A stretch of DNA of 5,885 bases from an uncultured Eubacteriales bacterium. GTDB taxonomy: Bacteria > Bacillota > Clostridia > Oscillospirales > Butyricicoccaceae. This document shows positions 1 to 5,493 of the stretch, in pieces (within the stretch, counting starts at the first letter, position 1; the number at the start of each line of letters is the position of its first letter). The stretch spans positions 1-5,885 of the forward strand of contig CAKTWY010000157.1 in NCBI GenBank assembly GCA_934630445.1. The letters run 5' to 3'. The position numbers and the translations under genes were made by a program. The notes under the pieces were generated by a model that was not told the DNA's origin, did no database searches, and saw nothing but the letters and a program-made list of their open reading frames with translations.

Positions 1-132
1 CTCTCACCACCTGCTTCTATTTTACCTCTTCTAAATGAAAAAGCCCAGCCAAAGCTACACTTTTTCGACAGGCTGAGGACCGGCGCGCTTCAAAGCGCGC
101 CGGTCCTTTTATTAAACAGTCGCGGACCGATC
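1..132. other. Non-coding left edge
   Basis: No coding region is supported here. The stretch holds the strong terminator described separately at 76-113. On the minus strand, downstream of the VWA gene, CAGCC (70-74 region) can pair with GGCTG near 48-52 ahead of a short T run, but the loop is about 20 nt and the stem only 5 bp. That is too weak to call as the VWA gene's terminator. Confidence 0.5.
76..113 (+). terminator. Strong rho-independent terminator pointing right
   Basis: The 15-base arms at 76-90 and 93-107 are perfectly complementary and GC-rich (core GACCGGCGCGC), so the top of the stem would open into a small TCAA-like loop. On the plus strand the stem runs straight into TTTTATT. 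Read on the minus strand it is followed by TCAGCC, with no U tract. The polarity therefore fits a rightward gene lying beyond the left edge, converging on the VWA gene. The hairpin could still hinder or protect the 3' end of the VWA transcript. Confidence 0.85.
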
Positions 133-1518
133 TCAGACGACAGTGGGAGTGGCGCCGCAGCAGACAAAATCCGTGTCGATGTTATGCGCAATAAAACGCG
201 CCTTCAGGTTGCGCACGCCGCACATGGAGGTAGAACTCCCTCCGGATTCATTTAAGTCCTCAGGAAGAACGAATTTTACGCATTTGACAAGAACGTCGCG
301 GCAGGAGGCGCTGTTATGCGCCGGTACCGTAATCGCCTTCATACCGCGCGGGTGCTCGAGGCCCTGCCTGTCGACCTCGGTCAGGATCACAGCCAGAGCG
401 ACGCGCTTGCGCGGGCAGACGTTTTTGATCGTAACGTCGAGCTGTACGATGCGCCCGAGCGACTCGAGATAAGCGTCTCCCAGGTTCACGACGACGGAGT
501 CTTCGCATCCGCCGACCGTGAGCGTAACAGGAGTAGGGCATTTCTCCGGCGTCACCACTACGCCGCAGTCGACGGTGACCGACGGATCCGGGAAGGTGAC
601 GACGTTTTTCTCTGTGTCGGTGTAGCTGATGGATTTGTTTACAAGTTTTTCACCGGACGTCTGCGCCGTGTGGCGGATAAAGAATTCAAGCGAGGCGCCT
701 TCGCTTGTCGTTACGCCCAGCGAGGGGATTTCCCACCGGATGGTTGTGGAATTTATGAGCGTGGGAGTGCCTTTGTTCGGCGGCAAAACGCTGACGATGA
801 TGAAGTCCGGATTCACGACTTCATTTATAACGATGTTGGTCGCGCCGGGCTTTGAAATGTTTGCAGCCAGATCGGCAAAAAGATCCTCGAGCTGTGCGTC
901 GTCCGGCGTTACAGCTACGTGCGAGGCGTTCGGGTCGGTCGCCCAGTCGTTGAGCGTATCGACGTCGATTCCATTTTCGCCGATGAGTCCGATGCAATAG
1001 ATAATAATACCGGCCGCGCGCGCGGCCGCGGCGACCGGCGAAGGCGGCGGGCCGGCCGTGGTTTTGCCGTCGGTAAACATGACGATCACTTTCTGCTTGG
1101 TGGACAGCGGATCAAACATCTGCGACGCTACGGTAAATGCGTCAGCATGATTGGTGCGTCCCCCGGAAGAAAGAGCGTCTACCGCAGTCTTGAGCGTTTG
1201 AACCGAGGTCATGAGGGGAGCGTTGATCGTGGCTTCGTCCGCAAAGCTTACAATGCCGATACGGCTTCCGGAGCCGATGGTGCCGTCCTGACTTCCGTCA
1301 GTCGCCTCGTCTATGATATCGATAAAAGTTTTGGCGCCGGTCTTCATATTGGCCAGCGGCGAGCCTGCCATACTGCCGGAACGGTCGAGCACCAGAACAA
1401 TGTCGGTCGGGTTTGATGTGATATCAGGAGCTGCCGTCAGGGCGAGCGTTACACGGAGCATACCGTCGCAGTCGATCCTGTCGGTGCTGATTTGTTTGTT
1501 TGAGTTTGTGACACCCAT
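133..1518 (-). CDS. Cytosolic VWA-domain protein with cysteine-rich C-terminal region
   Basis: This 461-aa protein begins with a von Willebrand factor A domain (about residues 35-220). All metal-ion-dependent adhesion site (MIDAS) elements are visible: D45-x-S47-x-S49 in VLVLDRSGSM, T122 in GGRTN, and D150-G151 in VMFTDGK. A beta-rich linker follows (about 225-315), probably an Ig-like or DUF11-like fold. The C-terminal region (about 318-454) carries nine cysteines (C318, 327, 338, 368, 406, 413, 433, 453, 454) and ends in a CC pair. I see no signal peptide, transmembrane helix or sortase motif, so it should be cytosolic unless exported unusually. The start at 1518 is chosen over one 13 codons upstream because AGGAGG sits 7 nt before it. 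From memory, highly similar proteins of unknown role occur in many gut Clostridia. VWA proteins usually bind partners through a divalent metal; the partner here is unknown. The family call is firm, the function is not. Confidence 0.93.
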   Translation of the reverse strand: MGVTNSNKQISTDRIDCDGMLRVTLALTAAPDITSNPTDIVLVLDRSGSMAGSPLANMKTGAKTFIDIIDEATDGSQDGTIGSGSRIGIVSFADEATINAPLMTSVQTLKTAVDALSSGGRTNHADAFTVASQMFDPLSTKQKVIVMFTDGKTTAGPPPSPVAAAARAAGIIIYCIGLIGENGIDVDTLNDWATDPNASHVAVTPDDAQLEDLFADLAANISKPGATNIVINEVVNPDFIIVSVLPPNKGTPTLINSTTIRWEIPSLGVTTSEGASLEFFIRHTAQTSGEKLVNKSISYTDTEKNVVTFPDPSVTVDCGVVVTPEKCPTPVTLTVGGCEDSVVVNLGDAYLESLGRIVQLDVTIKNVCPRKRVALAVILTEVDRQGLEHPRGMKAITVPAHNSASCRDVLVKCVKFVLPEDLNESGGSSTSMCGVRNLKARFIAHNIDTDFVCCGATPTVV

Positions 1519-1525
1519 AGTGTTG

Positions 1526-1531
1526 CCTCCT
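1526..1531 (-). promoter_or_regulatory. Ribosome binding site of the VWA gene
   Basis: A perfect AGGAGG on the minus strand lies 7 nt upstream of the ATG at 1518. It decides the start in favour of MGVTNSN over the in-frame ATG at 1557, whose extra 13 codons would contain this site. Confidence 0.88.
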
Positions 1532-1608
1532 GTTTGGGCATATTGCGCCCACGGCATACTATGCGCAGGGCAGGCCGTTTGCTCCGCTTGTTCGGCAGGG
1601 TGCGCGCC

Positions 1609-1642
1609 AATAAAATCGCCGCCGGCTATTGCCGGCGGCGAT
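1609..1642 (-). terminator. Rho-independent terminator of the sulfatase gene
   Basis: The 12-base arms at 1615-1626 and 1631-1642 pair perfectly (ATCGCCGCCGGC on the minus strand) around a 4-nt AATA loop. On the minus strand the stem is followed by TTTTATT. It lies about 100 bp after the sulfatase stop codon and upstream of the VWA gene, so the two genes are probably separate transcription units. Confidence 0.9.
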
Positions 1643-1644
1643 GC

Positions 1645-1668
1645 TGATGGATGGGTTGATGGATGGGT
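1645..1668. repeat. 12-bp tandem duplication
   Basis: Two perfect adjacent copies of TGATGGATGGGT (1645-1656 and 1657-1668) lie between the sulfatase stop codon and its terminator. Each copy also contains a shorter GATG/GATGG internal repeat. This looks like replication slippage in the 3' untranslated region; no function is apparent. Confidence 0.85.
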
Positions 1669-1740
1669 TTCCGGGCCGCCTGCGCCGCACTGTCATGCAA
1701 GGCGCTTTGCTCTGGAGGCGGCCGGGCGCAGCGTTAATGT

Positions 1741-3237
1741 TCAAAGCCCCAGGCGGATAAACTGCTCCTCGGGCGTGTCGTGGCGCAGCATCAGTTCTTT
1801 CAGGAGCGCGCTGTACCGTTCCAGAAGTGCCGCGTCCTGTATGGGGTGCTCCTGCGCATAGTCGTTTTCAATGTCGAAGAGCATGCTCTCCGCATTAAAG
1901 CGGCTGCGGCGGCGGAAGGACTGCGACGGGTTTTGAAAATCCACATCCTTCGACGGGATCTTAAAGACCGGGTAATCCGTCCATTTCAGGAAGCGGCCCA
2001 TTTCGATGCCGGAAAAGTCCGTCATCGAATCGAGCCCGAAATACTGCCTGAGCGTCGCGGGCATGGCGGTGTAGAGGTACAGCGGGGTGTTGTCCTCCTC
2101 CGCGGCCGCGCGCAGATAGGTGTACTTTCCGTCCGTCATATTGACGCTCAGGCCGTAATAGCCGTACAGAACTGCGTCGCGCAGTTTGTCCGTCTCACCG
2201 CGCAGCAGCGGGAGGAGGGACTTGCCATGGATCGGATTTTTGAAGTGCTCGGCGCCGACGCCGAAATATTCTGCGATCGTGGGGAAGAGGTCGATGTTCT
2301 GCGTCAGCGCTGAAATGCGGTTCCCGCCCGGAATGTCCGGGTGTGCAATGAGCAGCGGAATGTGAAATACCTCGTTGTATGCCGGCATATAGTTTTTGGC
2401 CATGAAGCCGTGTTCGCCGAGCATGAAGCCGTGGTCGGTCGTGAAGATCACCATTGTGTCCTTCCACATGTCGTGGCGGTCGAGCACATCAAGGACCTTG
2501 CCGAGCCACTTGTCCATCATTGTCAGCGCGGCGAGATAGCAGTTGCGGATGTGCCGGAGCTGCTCGGGCGTATCGTCGCACGGGGCATAGTGCGGCCAGA
2601 AATAGGGGATGCCTTCGTAATCATCTCCGTACAGGTCGAGGAAGTCCTTTGGCGTGTCGAACGGCTCGTGCGGGTCAAAGCTCTCCACCCAGAGGAAAAA
2701 GTTGTCCTCCTCGTGGTTGCGCTCCAGCCAGTCCGCCGCGCTTTGATACGTTTTCGGTGAGGGATAGTCCGCTTCCTTTTGAAACAGCTGCCTGTTTTTA
2801 TAGTACTGCTCGGAGAGAAGGCCGTGGTGTTCCGGCACCTCGACCTTTTTGACAAGCGGATTGAGCGGATCGTGCTCCTGCCCGCGGAAAAGCTCCCAGG
2901 AGTTAAAGGAAAACGGATAATTTTCTCCTCCCGGCGTGAAATAGAAGGTGTGGTCCGTCACAAGGTGGCAATAGGTGTCGCGCTCGTCGCGCAGCAGACG
3001 GCAGAGCAGGTGGTCGAACGGCTCCGCACCGCCCCAGTTGCGCTCGAGAAAATTCAGGCGTCCTGTGAACATATCGCGCCGGGCGGGCACACACGGCGCC
3101 GAGCCGCACCAGTGCCCGTCAAAAACAGTCGAGCGCGCCGCCAGGCGCTCCAGGTTGGGTGTCAGCGCGCGTGTGCCGCCGTAAAAACGCAGGCAGCTGC
3201 GGATCGTCGTATCCGCCATCAGAACGATTGCTTTCAT
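1741..3237 (-). CDS. Cys-type sulfatase / phosphonate monoester hydrolase-like enzyme
   Basis: This 498-aa member of the alkaline phosphatase superfamily should hydrolyse a sulfate ester or a phosphonate/phosphate ester. The formylglycine motif is C49-V-P-A-R53 in GSAPCVPARRDMFTGR, so C49 needs conversion to formylglycine, in anaerobes by a radical-SAM maturase (anSME) not present here. Likely metal ligands are D9 (MADTTIR), D268 and H269 (TTDHGFMLGEHG). H190 in DPHEPF and K281 in FMAKN match active-site positions. The single N-terminal Asp plus an Asp-His pair is the pattern known in phosphonate monoester hydrolases. The C-terminal NIDLFPTIAEYFG and the strand around residues 360-376 are typical of the family. 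There is no signal peptide, so it is probably cytosolic and acts on small imported substrates. The start at 3237 is preferred over 3300 because GAGGGG lies just upstream and a predicted promoter overlaps the longer version. The substrate cannot be assigned. Confidence 0.93.
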   Translation of the reverse strand: MKAIVLMADTTIRSCLRFYGGTRALTPNLERLAARSTVFDGHWCGSAPCVPARRDMFTGRLNFLERNWGGAEPFDHLLCRLLRDERDTYCHLVTDHTFYFTPGGENYPFSFNSWELFRGQEHDPLNPLVKKVEVPEHHGLLSEQYYKNRQLFQKEADYPSPKTYQSAADWLERNHEEDNFFLWVESFDPHEPFDTPKDFLDLYGDDYEGIPYFWPHYAPCDDTPEQLRHIRNCYLAALTMMDKWLGKVLDVLDRHDMWKDTMVIFTTDHGFMLGEHGFMAKNYMPAYNEVFHIPLLIAHPDIPGGNRISALTQNIDLFPTIAEYFGVGAEHFKNPIHGKSLLPLLRGETDKLRDAVLYGYYGLSVNMTDGKYTYLRAAAEEDNTPLYLYTAMPATLRQYFGLDSMTDFSGIEMGRFLKWTDYPVFKIPSKDVDFQNPSQSFRRRSRFNAESMLFDIENDYAQEHPIQDAALLERYSALLKELMLRHDTPEEQFIRLGL

Positions 3238-3271
3238 ATCCTTCCCCCTCAAAAAGCTGGCTGTTACCTCC

Positions 3272-3300
3272 AGTATAATGCTTTTGCGTGCGCCGCGCAA
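3272..3300 (-). promoter_or_regulatory. Predicted sigma-A promoter of the sulfatase gene
   Basis: On the minus strand TTGCGC (3300-3295) and TATACT (3277-3272) are separated by exactly 17 bp. Transcription would start near 3265, giving a leader of about 28 nt that still contains the GAGGGGGAAGG ribosome binding site. This also argues against translation starting at 3300, which would lie in the -35 element. Confidence 0.7.
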
Positions 3301-3335
3301 TGTGTCGTTTTATAAAAGTTATCACCAGTTGCCGC

Positions 3336-3364
3336 TTGTGCCGCGCTGCGCGGTGTGCTATCCT
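3336..3364 (+). promoter_or_regulatory. Possible xylulokinase promoter
   Basis: TTGTGC (3336-3341) and TATCCT (3359-3364) are separated by 17 bp, placing a start near 3371 and a leader of about 32 nt. The match to consensus is modest (3 of 6 and 4 of 6), so an activator may be needed. The 13-bp palindrome CCGCGCTGCGCGG (3341-3353) lies in the spacer and could be a repressor site or simply GC-rich chance. Confidence 0.4.
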
Positions 3365-3402
3365 GAGAACAGATCAACAACAGGACGGGAGCAGGTGGGA
3401 GA

Positions 3403-4899
3403 ATGGCGTTTTTACTGGGGATCGATCTGGGTACATCCAGTGCCAAAGCCATGCTTTTGGAAGCGGGCGCAGGTACGGTCGGCGTCGAGGCGCGGGAATA
3501 CGACGTGTGCAGCGTGCGGCCCGGCTATGCGGAGCAGGCGCCCGAGGTGTGGTGGCAGGCGGTCTGTCAGGCGCTTTTATCGCTCAGGGCGCGCTTCCCC
3601 GCGGCGTTTTCCGAGGTGCGGGCGGTCGGCCTTACAGGGCAGATGCATGGGCTTGCGGCGGTGGATCAAAACGACCGGCCGGTGCGCCCGGCCATCGTTT
3701 GGCTCGATCAGCGCTCGGGCGGGCAGGCGCAGGAGATATCCCGTGTGATGGAAGAAGACGTGCTGGCGCGCACGCTTCAGAATCGGATTTTCCCGGGCTT
3801 TCTCCTGCCGTCACTGCTGTGGGTGAGGGAGCAGGAGCCGGAGGTGTTCGAGCGGATCGACTGCGTCCTTTTGCCCAAGGACTATATCCGCCTGCGCCTG
3901 ACGGGAGAGCGCGCGACGGATGCGTCGGATGCGTCCGCGTCGCTTGCTTTTGACGTCGGGCGCGGCGCCTGGGCAGAGGAGCTGCTGCGCGCGCTGGGCC
4001 TTGACGCGTCGCTCTTTCCGCGGGTATATCCCGCCGGGCAGATCGTGGGCGAGGTCAGCGCGCGCGCCGCGCGCGAAACGGGGCTGCGGACCGGCACGCC
4101 CGTGGTCTGCGGCGCAGGCGACCAGCCGGCGCAGAGCATCGGCAACGGCCTGCTGGAAGAGGGCGGCGTTATTGCCAACATCGGAACGGGCGGGCAGATC
4201 GCTGCCTTTTCCACTGCAGACCGGTACGATCCGCTCCTGCGCACGCAGACGTTCCGTCACGCTGTTCCGGGGGCGTTCACCATCTTCGGCGCGGCGCTCG
4301 CAAGCGGCCTGTCGCTCAAATGGCTGAAAAATGAGGTGTTCGGAGGAAATATGGCATACGCCGCGCTTGATCGTCTTGCGCAGGGCGCGCCTGCCGGGAG
4401 CGGGGGGCTTTTATATCTGCCGTATCTCTCCGGCGAGCGGACGCCGCATATGGACCCGCACGCCAGAGGCGCCTTTTTTGGCCTGCAGCTTTCGCACGAC
4501 AGGCGTTTTCTGACGCGCGCAGTGATGGAGGGCGTCGTTTACAGCCTGCGCGACTCGATGGAGATATTGAAAGAGCTCGGCCTTCGCGCAGAATATGTCA
4601 TTGCGTCGGGCGGCGGGGCGCGCAGCGCAGTGTGGCTGCAGATGCAGGCGGATATTTTTGAATCGCCTGTCAGGGTCTGCACGGAGAAGGAGCAGGCCTG
4701 CCTCGGCGCATGCCTCCTTGCGGGCGTCGGCGCGCAGGTGTTTGCAGACCTCGGCGAGGCGTGCGCTGCGCATGTGGCGTTTGCACCGGAGATGTACGAG
4801 CCGGCCGCCGGCCGTTTCGCGCTCTACCGCGAGGGGTATGGGCGTTTTCGCGCGCTGTATCAAAACACGCGCGCCCTGATGCGTTCCTGTGCGCTGTAA
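3403..4899 (+). CDS. xylB: Xylulokinase (FGGY carbohydrate kinase)
   Basis: This 498-aa cytosolic kinase should phosphorylate D-xylulose with ATP to xylulose 5-phosphate, feeding the pentose phosphate pathway. The N-terminal ATPase fold opens with LGIDLGTSSAKA (D8). GLTGQMHGL (M81-H82) and RPAIVWLDQRS (95-105) are characteristic of xylulokinases within the family. The likely catalytic base is D240 in CGAGDQPAQSIGNG, followed by the glycine-rich NIGTGGQIA. The C-terminal half carries YLSGERTPHMDPHARGAFFG, matching an FGGY signature region, and ASGGGARS (401-408), a nucleotide-binding loop. Length is close to the usual ~480-500 aa. AGGTGGGA at 3393-3400 supports the start. The gene ends in tandem stops (TAATAA) and is divergent from the sulfatase. 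No xylose isomerase or pentose transporter is in the window, so a different ketopentose or sugar alcohol substrate remains possible. Confidence 0.93.
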   Translation: MAFLLGIDLGTSSAKAMLLEAGAGTVGVEAREYDVCSVRPGYAEQAPEVWWQAVCQALLSLRARFPAAFSEVRAVGLTGQMHGLAAVDQNDRPVRPAIVWLDQRSGGQAQEISRVMEEDVLARTLQNRIFPGFLLPSLLWVREQEPEVFERIDCVLLPKDYIRLRLTGERATDASDASASLAFDVGRGAWAEELLRALGLDASLFPRVYPAGQIVGEVSARAARETGLRTGTPVVCGAGDQPAQSIGNGLLEEGGVIANIGTGGQIAAFSTADRYDPLLRTQTFRHAVPGAFTIFGAALASGLSLKWLKNEVFGGNMAYAALDRLAQGAPAGSGGLLYLPYLSGERTPHMDPHARGAFFGLQLSHDRRFLTRAVMEGVVYSLRDSMEILKELGLRAEYVIASGGGARSAVWLQMQADIFESPVRVCTEKEQACLGACLLAGVGAQVFADLGEACAAHVAFAPEMYEPAAGRFALYREGYGRFRALYQNTRALMRSCAL

Positions 4900-4930
4900 T
4901 AAACCGGGGAAACAGACGGTGCTTCCAGAT

Positions 4931-4948
4931 ATCAGCTTTTGCGCTGAT
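4931..4948. repeat. Small hairpin after xylB
   Basis: ATCAGC (4931-4936) can pair with GCTGAT (4943-4948) across a 6-nt loop, 31 bp after the xylB stop. No T tract follows, so it is not a standard intrinsic terminator. It may mark the 3' end of the xylB mRNA or mean nothing. Confidence 0.35.
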
Positions 4949-5000
4949 TGGGTGTCAAAGACCACTGTCCGTACTCTTATATGAAAAATGTTCAGAAGGA

Positions 5001-5045
5001 AAAGCAAGAGCTTGAGAACCTGTACATGGTTCTCAAGCTCTTGCT
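5001..5045 (-). terminator. Perfect 18-bp hairpin, probable terminator of the 86-aa gene
   Basis: The arms at 5003-5020 and 5028-5045 are perfectly complementary over 18 bp (AGCAAGAGCTTGAGAACC and its complement), with a 7-nt loop. On the minus strand the stem is followed by TTTCCTTCTG, a U-rich though interrupted tail, about 57 bp after the stop codon of the 86-aa gene. On the plus strand GCTTTGC follows, so it would be a weaker terminator for xylB. It may work in both directions, since no other xylB terminator is visible. Confidence 0.65.
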
Positions 5046-5101
5046 GCTTTGCAGGTATCTGCCGAAGGCATGGCGGGCCGCGCTTGGGTAGGGGCTGCGT
5101 A

Positions 5102-5362
5102 TTATCGGCCGTACTGATCTGCAAGTATGGAGAAAAGCTGCTTGGCCTCTCCCACACTGCAGCACGTCCGGCGGCAGTCAAACAGGTATTGCAGTGCCTC
5201 GTTCCACTCCTCAAGGGCAAATTGATCGTCGGGAATCGCCGTCACGGCCTGTACGGTTTCATCGGTCCATAAAAGGGCATGCAGATCGGATATGAATGCC
5301 ACACCCCGCATTTGTACAAGCTCTTCCAACAGTTCCTTTCCATGCATTTCTGATATCTCCAT
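5102..5362 (-). CDS. Small orphan protein, 86 aa, unknown function
   Basis: I do not recognise this protein. It is 86 aa, acidic in its middle section, with no signal peptide or membrane segment. The sequence suggests mostly alpha helix: a first helix around HGKELLEELVQMR, a central stretch FALEEWNEALQYLFDCRR, a CC pair (CRRTCCS), and a final helix EAKQLFSILADQYGR. The chosen ATG at 5362 has AGGTG 6 nt upstream. A GTG at 5371 would overlap that site, and an ATG at 5338 with GGAG upstream is a further option. It is divergent from the XRE regulator across a 131-bp AT-rich gap with superimposed promoters and is followed by its own hairpin terminator. This setting suggests a partner or target of the regulator, such as a modulator or antirepressor. 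A toxin is possible, but nothing in the sequence supports one directly. That it is coding is likely but not certain. Confidence 0.68.
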   Translation of the reverse strand: MEISEMHGKELLEELVQMRGVAFISDLHALLWTDETVQAVTAIPDDQFALEEWNEALQYLFDCRRTCCSVGEAKQLFSILADQYGR

Positions 5363-5373
5363 CCCCTGCACCT

Positions 5374-5397
5374 ATAATAGAGCATTTGCTCTTTTAT
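5374..5397. promoter_or_regulatory. 24-bp near-perfect palindrome, candidate operator
   Basis: ATAATAGAGCA-TT-TGCTCTTTTAT pairs in 10 of 11 arm positions around a 2-bp centre, with a perfect 14-bp core AGAGCATTTGCTCT at 5379-5392. The loop is too short for a good RNA hairpin, which favours a DNA site for a dimeric protein. It covers the predicted transcription start of the 86-aa gene and abuts the promoter elements of both divergent genes, as expected for an operator of the neighbouring XRE protein. Binding is inferred. Confidence 0.6.
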
Positions 5398-5423
5398 CAT
5401 TATATATTGCTATTCAATATAAA
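5394..5423 (+). promoter_or_regulatory. Possible promoter of the XRE gene
   Basis: TTATCA (5394-5399; 4 of 6 to consensus) and TATAAA (5418-5423; 5 of 6) are separated by 18 bp. Transcription would start near 5430, giving a leader of about 64 nt. It occupies the same DNA as the predicted minus-strand promoter. Other AT-rich hexamers nearby make the choice uncertain. Confidence 0.4.
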
Positions 5424-5427
5424 GCAA
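5399..5427 (-). promoter_or_regulatory. Predicted promoter of the 86-aa gene
   Basis: On the minus strand TTGCTT (5427-5422) and a perfect TATAAT (5404-5399) are 17 bp apart. The start would be near 5392, leaving the AGGTG ribosome binding site in the transcript. A closer TATTAT (5379-5374) was set aside because it would remove that site from the mRNA. Confidence 0.6.
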
Positions 5428-5429
5428 TA
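5405..5429. repeat. Inverted repeat between the divergent genes
   Basis: TATTGCT (5405-5411) and AGCAATA (5423-5429) form 7-bp arms 11 bp apart. An alternative pairing, TGCTATT (5408-5414) with AATAGCA (5426-5432), uses overlapping bases. The repeat lies across the predicted spacers of both promoters, so it could be a second regulator site. In DNA of about 25% GC, some short repeats are expected by chance. Confidence 0.4.
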
Positions 5430-5493
5430 GCATTGATATGGATAATTTATATTTTGTATCTGGATGGATAAAATAAAAAAGGAAAAGGGGGAG

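Larger units (their letters stand above)
1519..1740. other. Spacer between the sulfatase and VWA genes
   Basis: This 222-bp spacer contains the sulfatase terminator, a 12-bp tandem repeat and the VWA ribosome binding site. A 61-codon minus-strand reading frame across it lacks family features and is interrupted by the terminator hairpin, so it is not called. With the terminator in between, the VWA gene should have its own promoter within about 1532-1608. I could not find a convincing -35/-10 pair there. CATAGTAT near 1554-1561 resembles a sporulation-type -10, but it has no matching -35. Confidence 0.5.

Noticed and set aside
316..1416. Plus-strand frames antisense to the VWA gene
   Set aside because: They contain no family motifs and are rich in Arg and Asp as expected for reverse-strand shadows; the minus-strand VWA frame has a complete MIDAS and a perfect ribosome binding site.
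1559..1744. 61-codon minus-strand frame between the sulfatase and VWA genes
   Set aside because: It crosses the tandem repeat and the strong terminator, has no domain and no clear ribosome binding site.
3274..3279. Perfect TATAAT on the plus strand as the xylB promoter
   Set aside because: No -35 lies at 16-18 bp upstream (AAAAAG at 17 bp), and the same bases read on minus give the better-formed sulfatase promoter TTGCGC-17-TATACT.
3288..3953. Plus-strand frame of 221 codons overlapping xylB
   Set aside because: Its product is Arg/Gly/Ala-rich low-complexity sequence, the usual out-of-frame shadow of a GC-rich gene; xylB in the neighbouring frame has full family motifs.
4411..5220. Long minus-strand open reading frame (269 codons) antisense to xylB
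   Set aside because: It runs through the reverse strand of the well-supported xylB, then through the 18-bp hairpin and into the 86-aa gene in another frame. It has no ribosome binding site or recognisable domain; such antisense frames are common in GC-rich genes.
4988..5272. 94-codon plus-strand frame after xylB
   Set aside because: It starts in the hairpin region and is antisense to the 86-aa gene. The competing minus frame has better start and promoter signals, though neither product is recognisable, so this rejection is less certain than the others.
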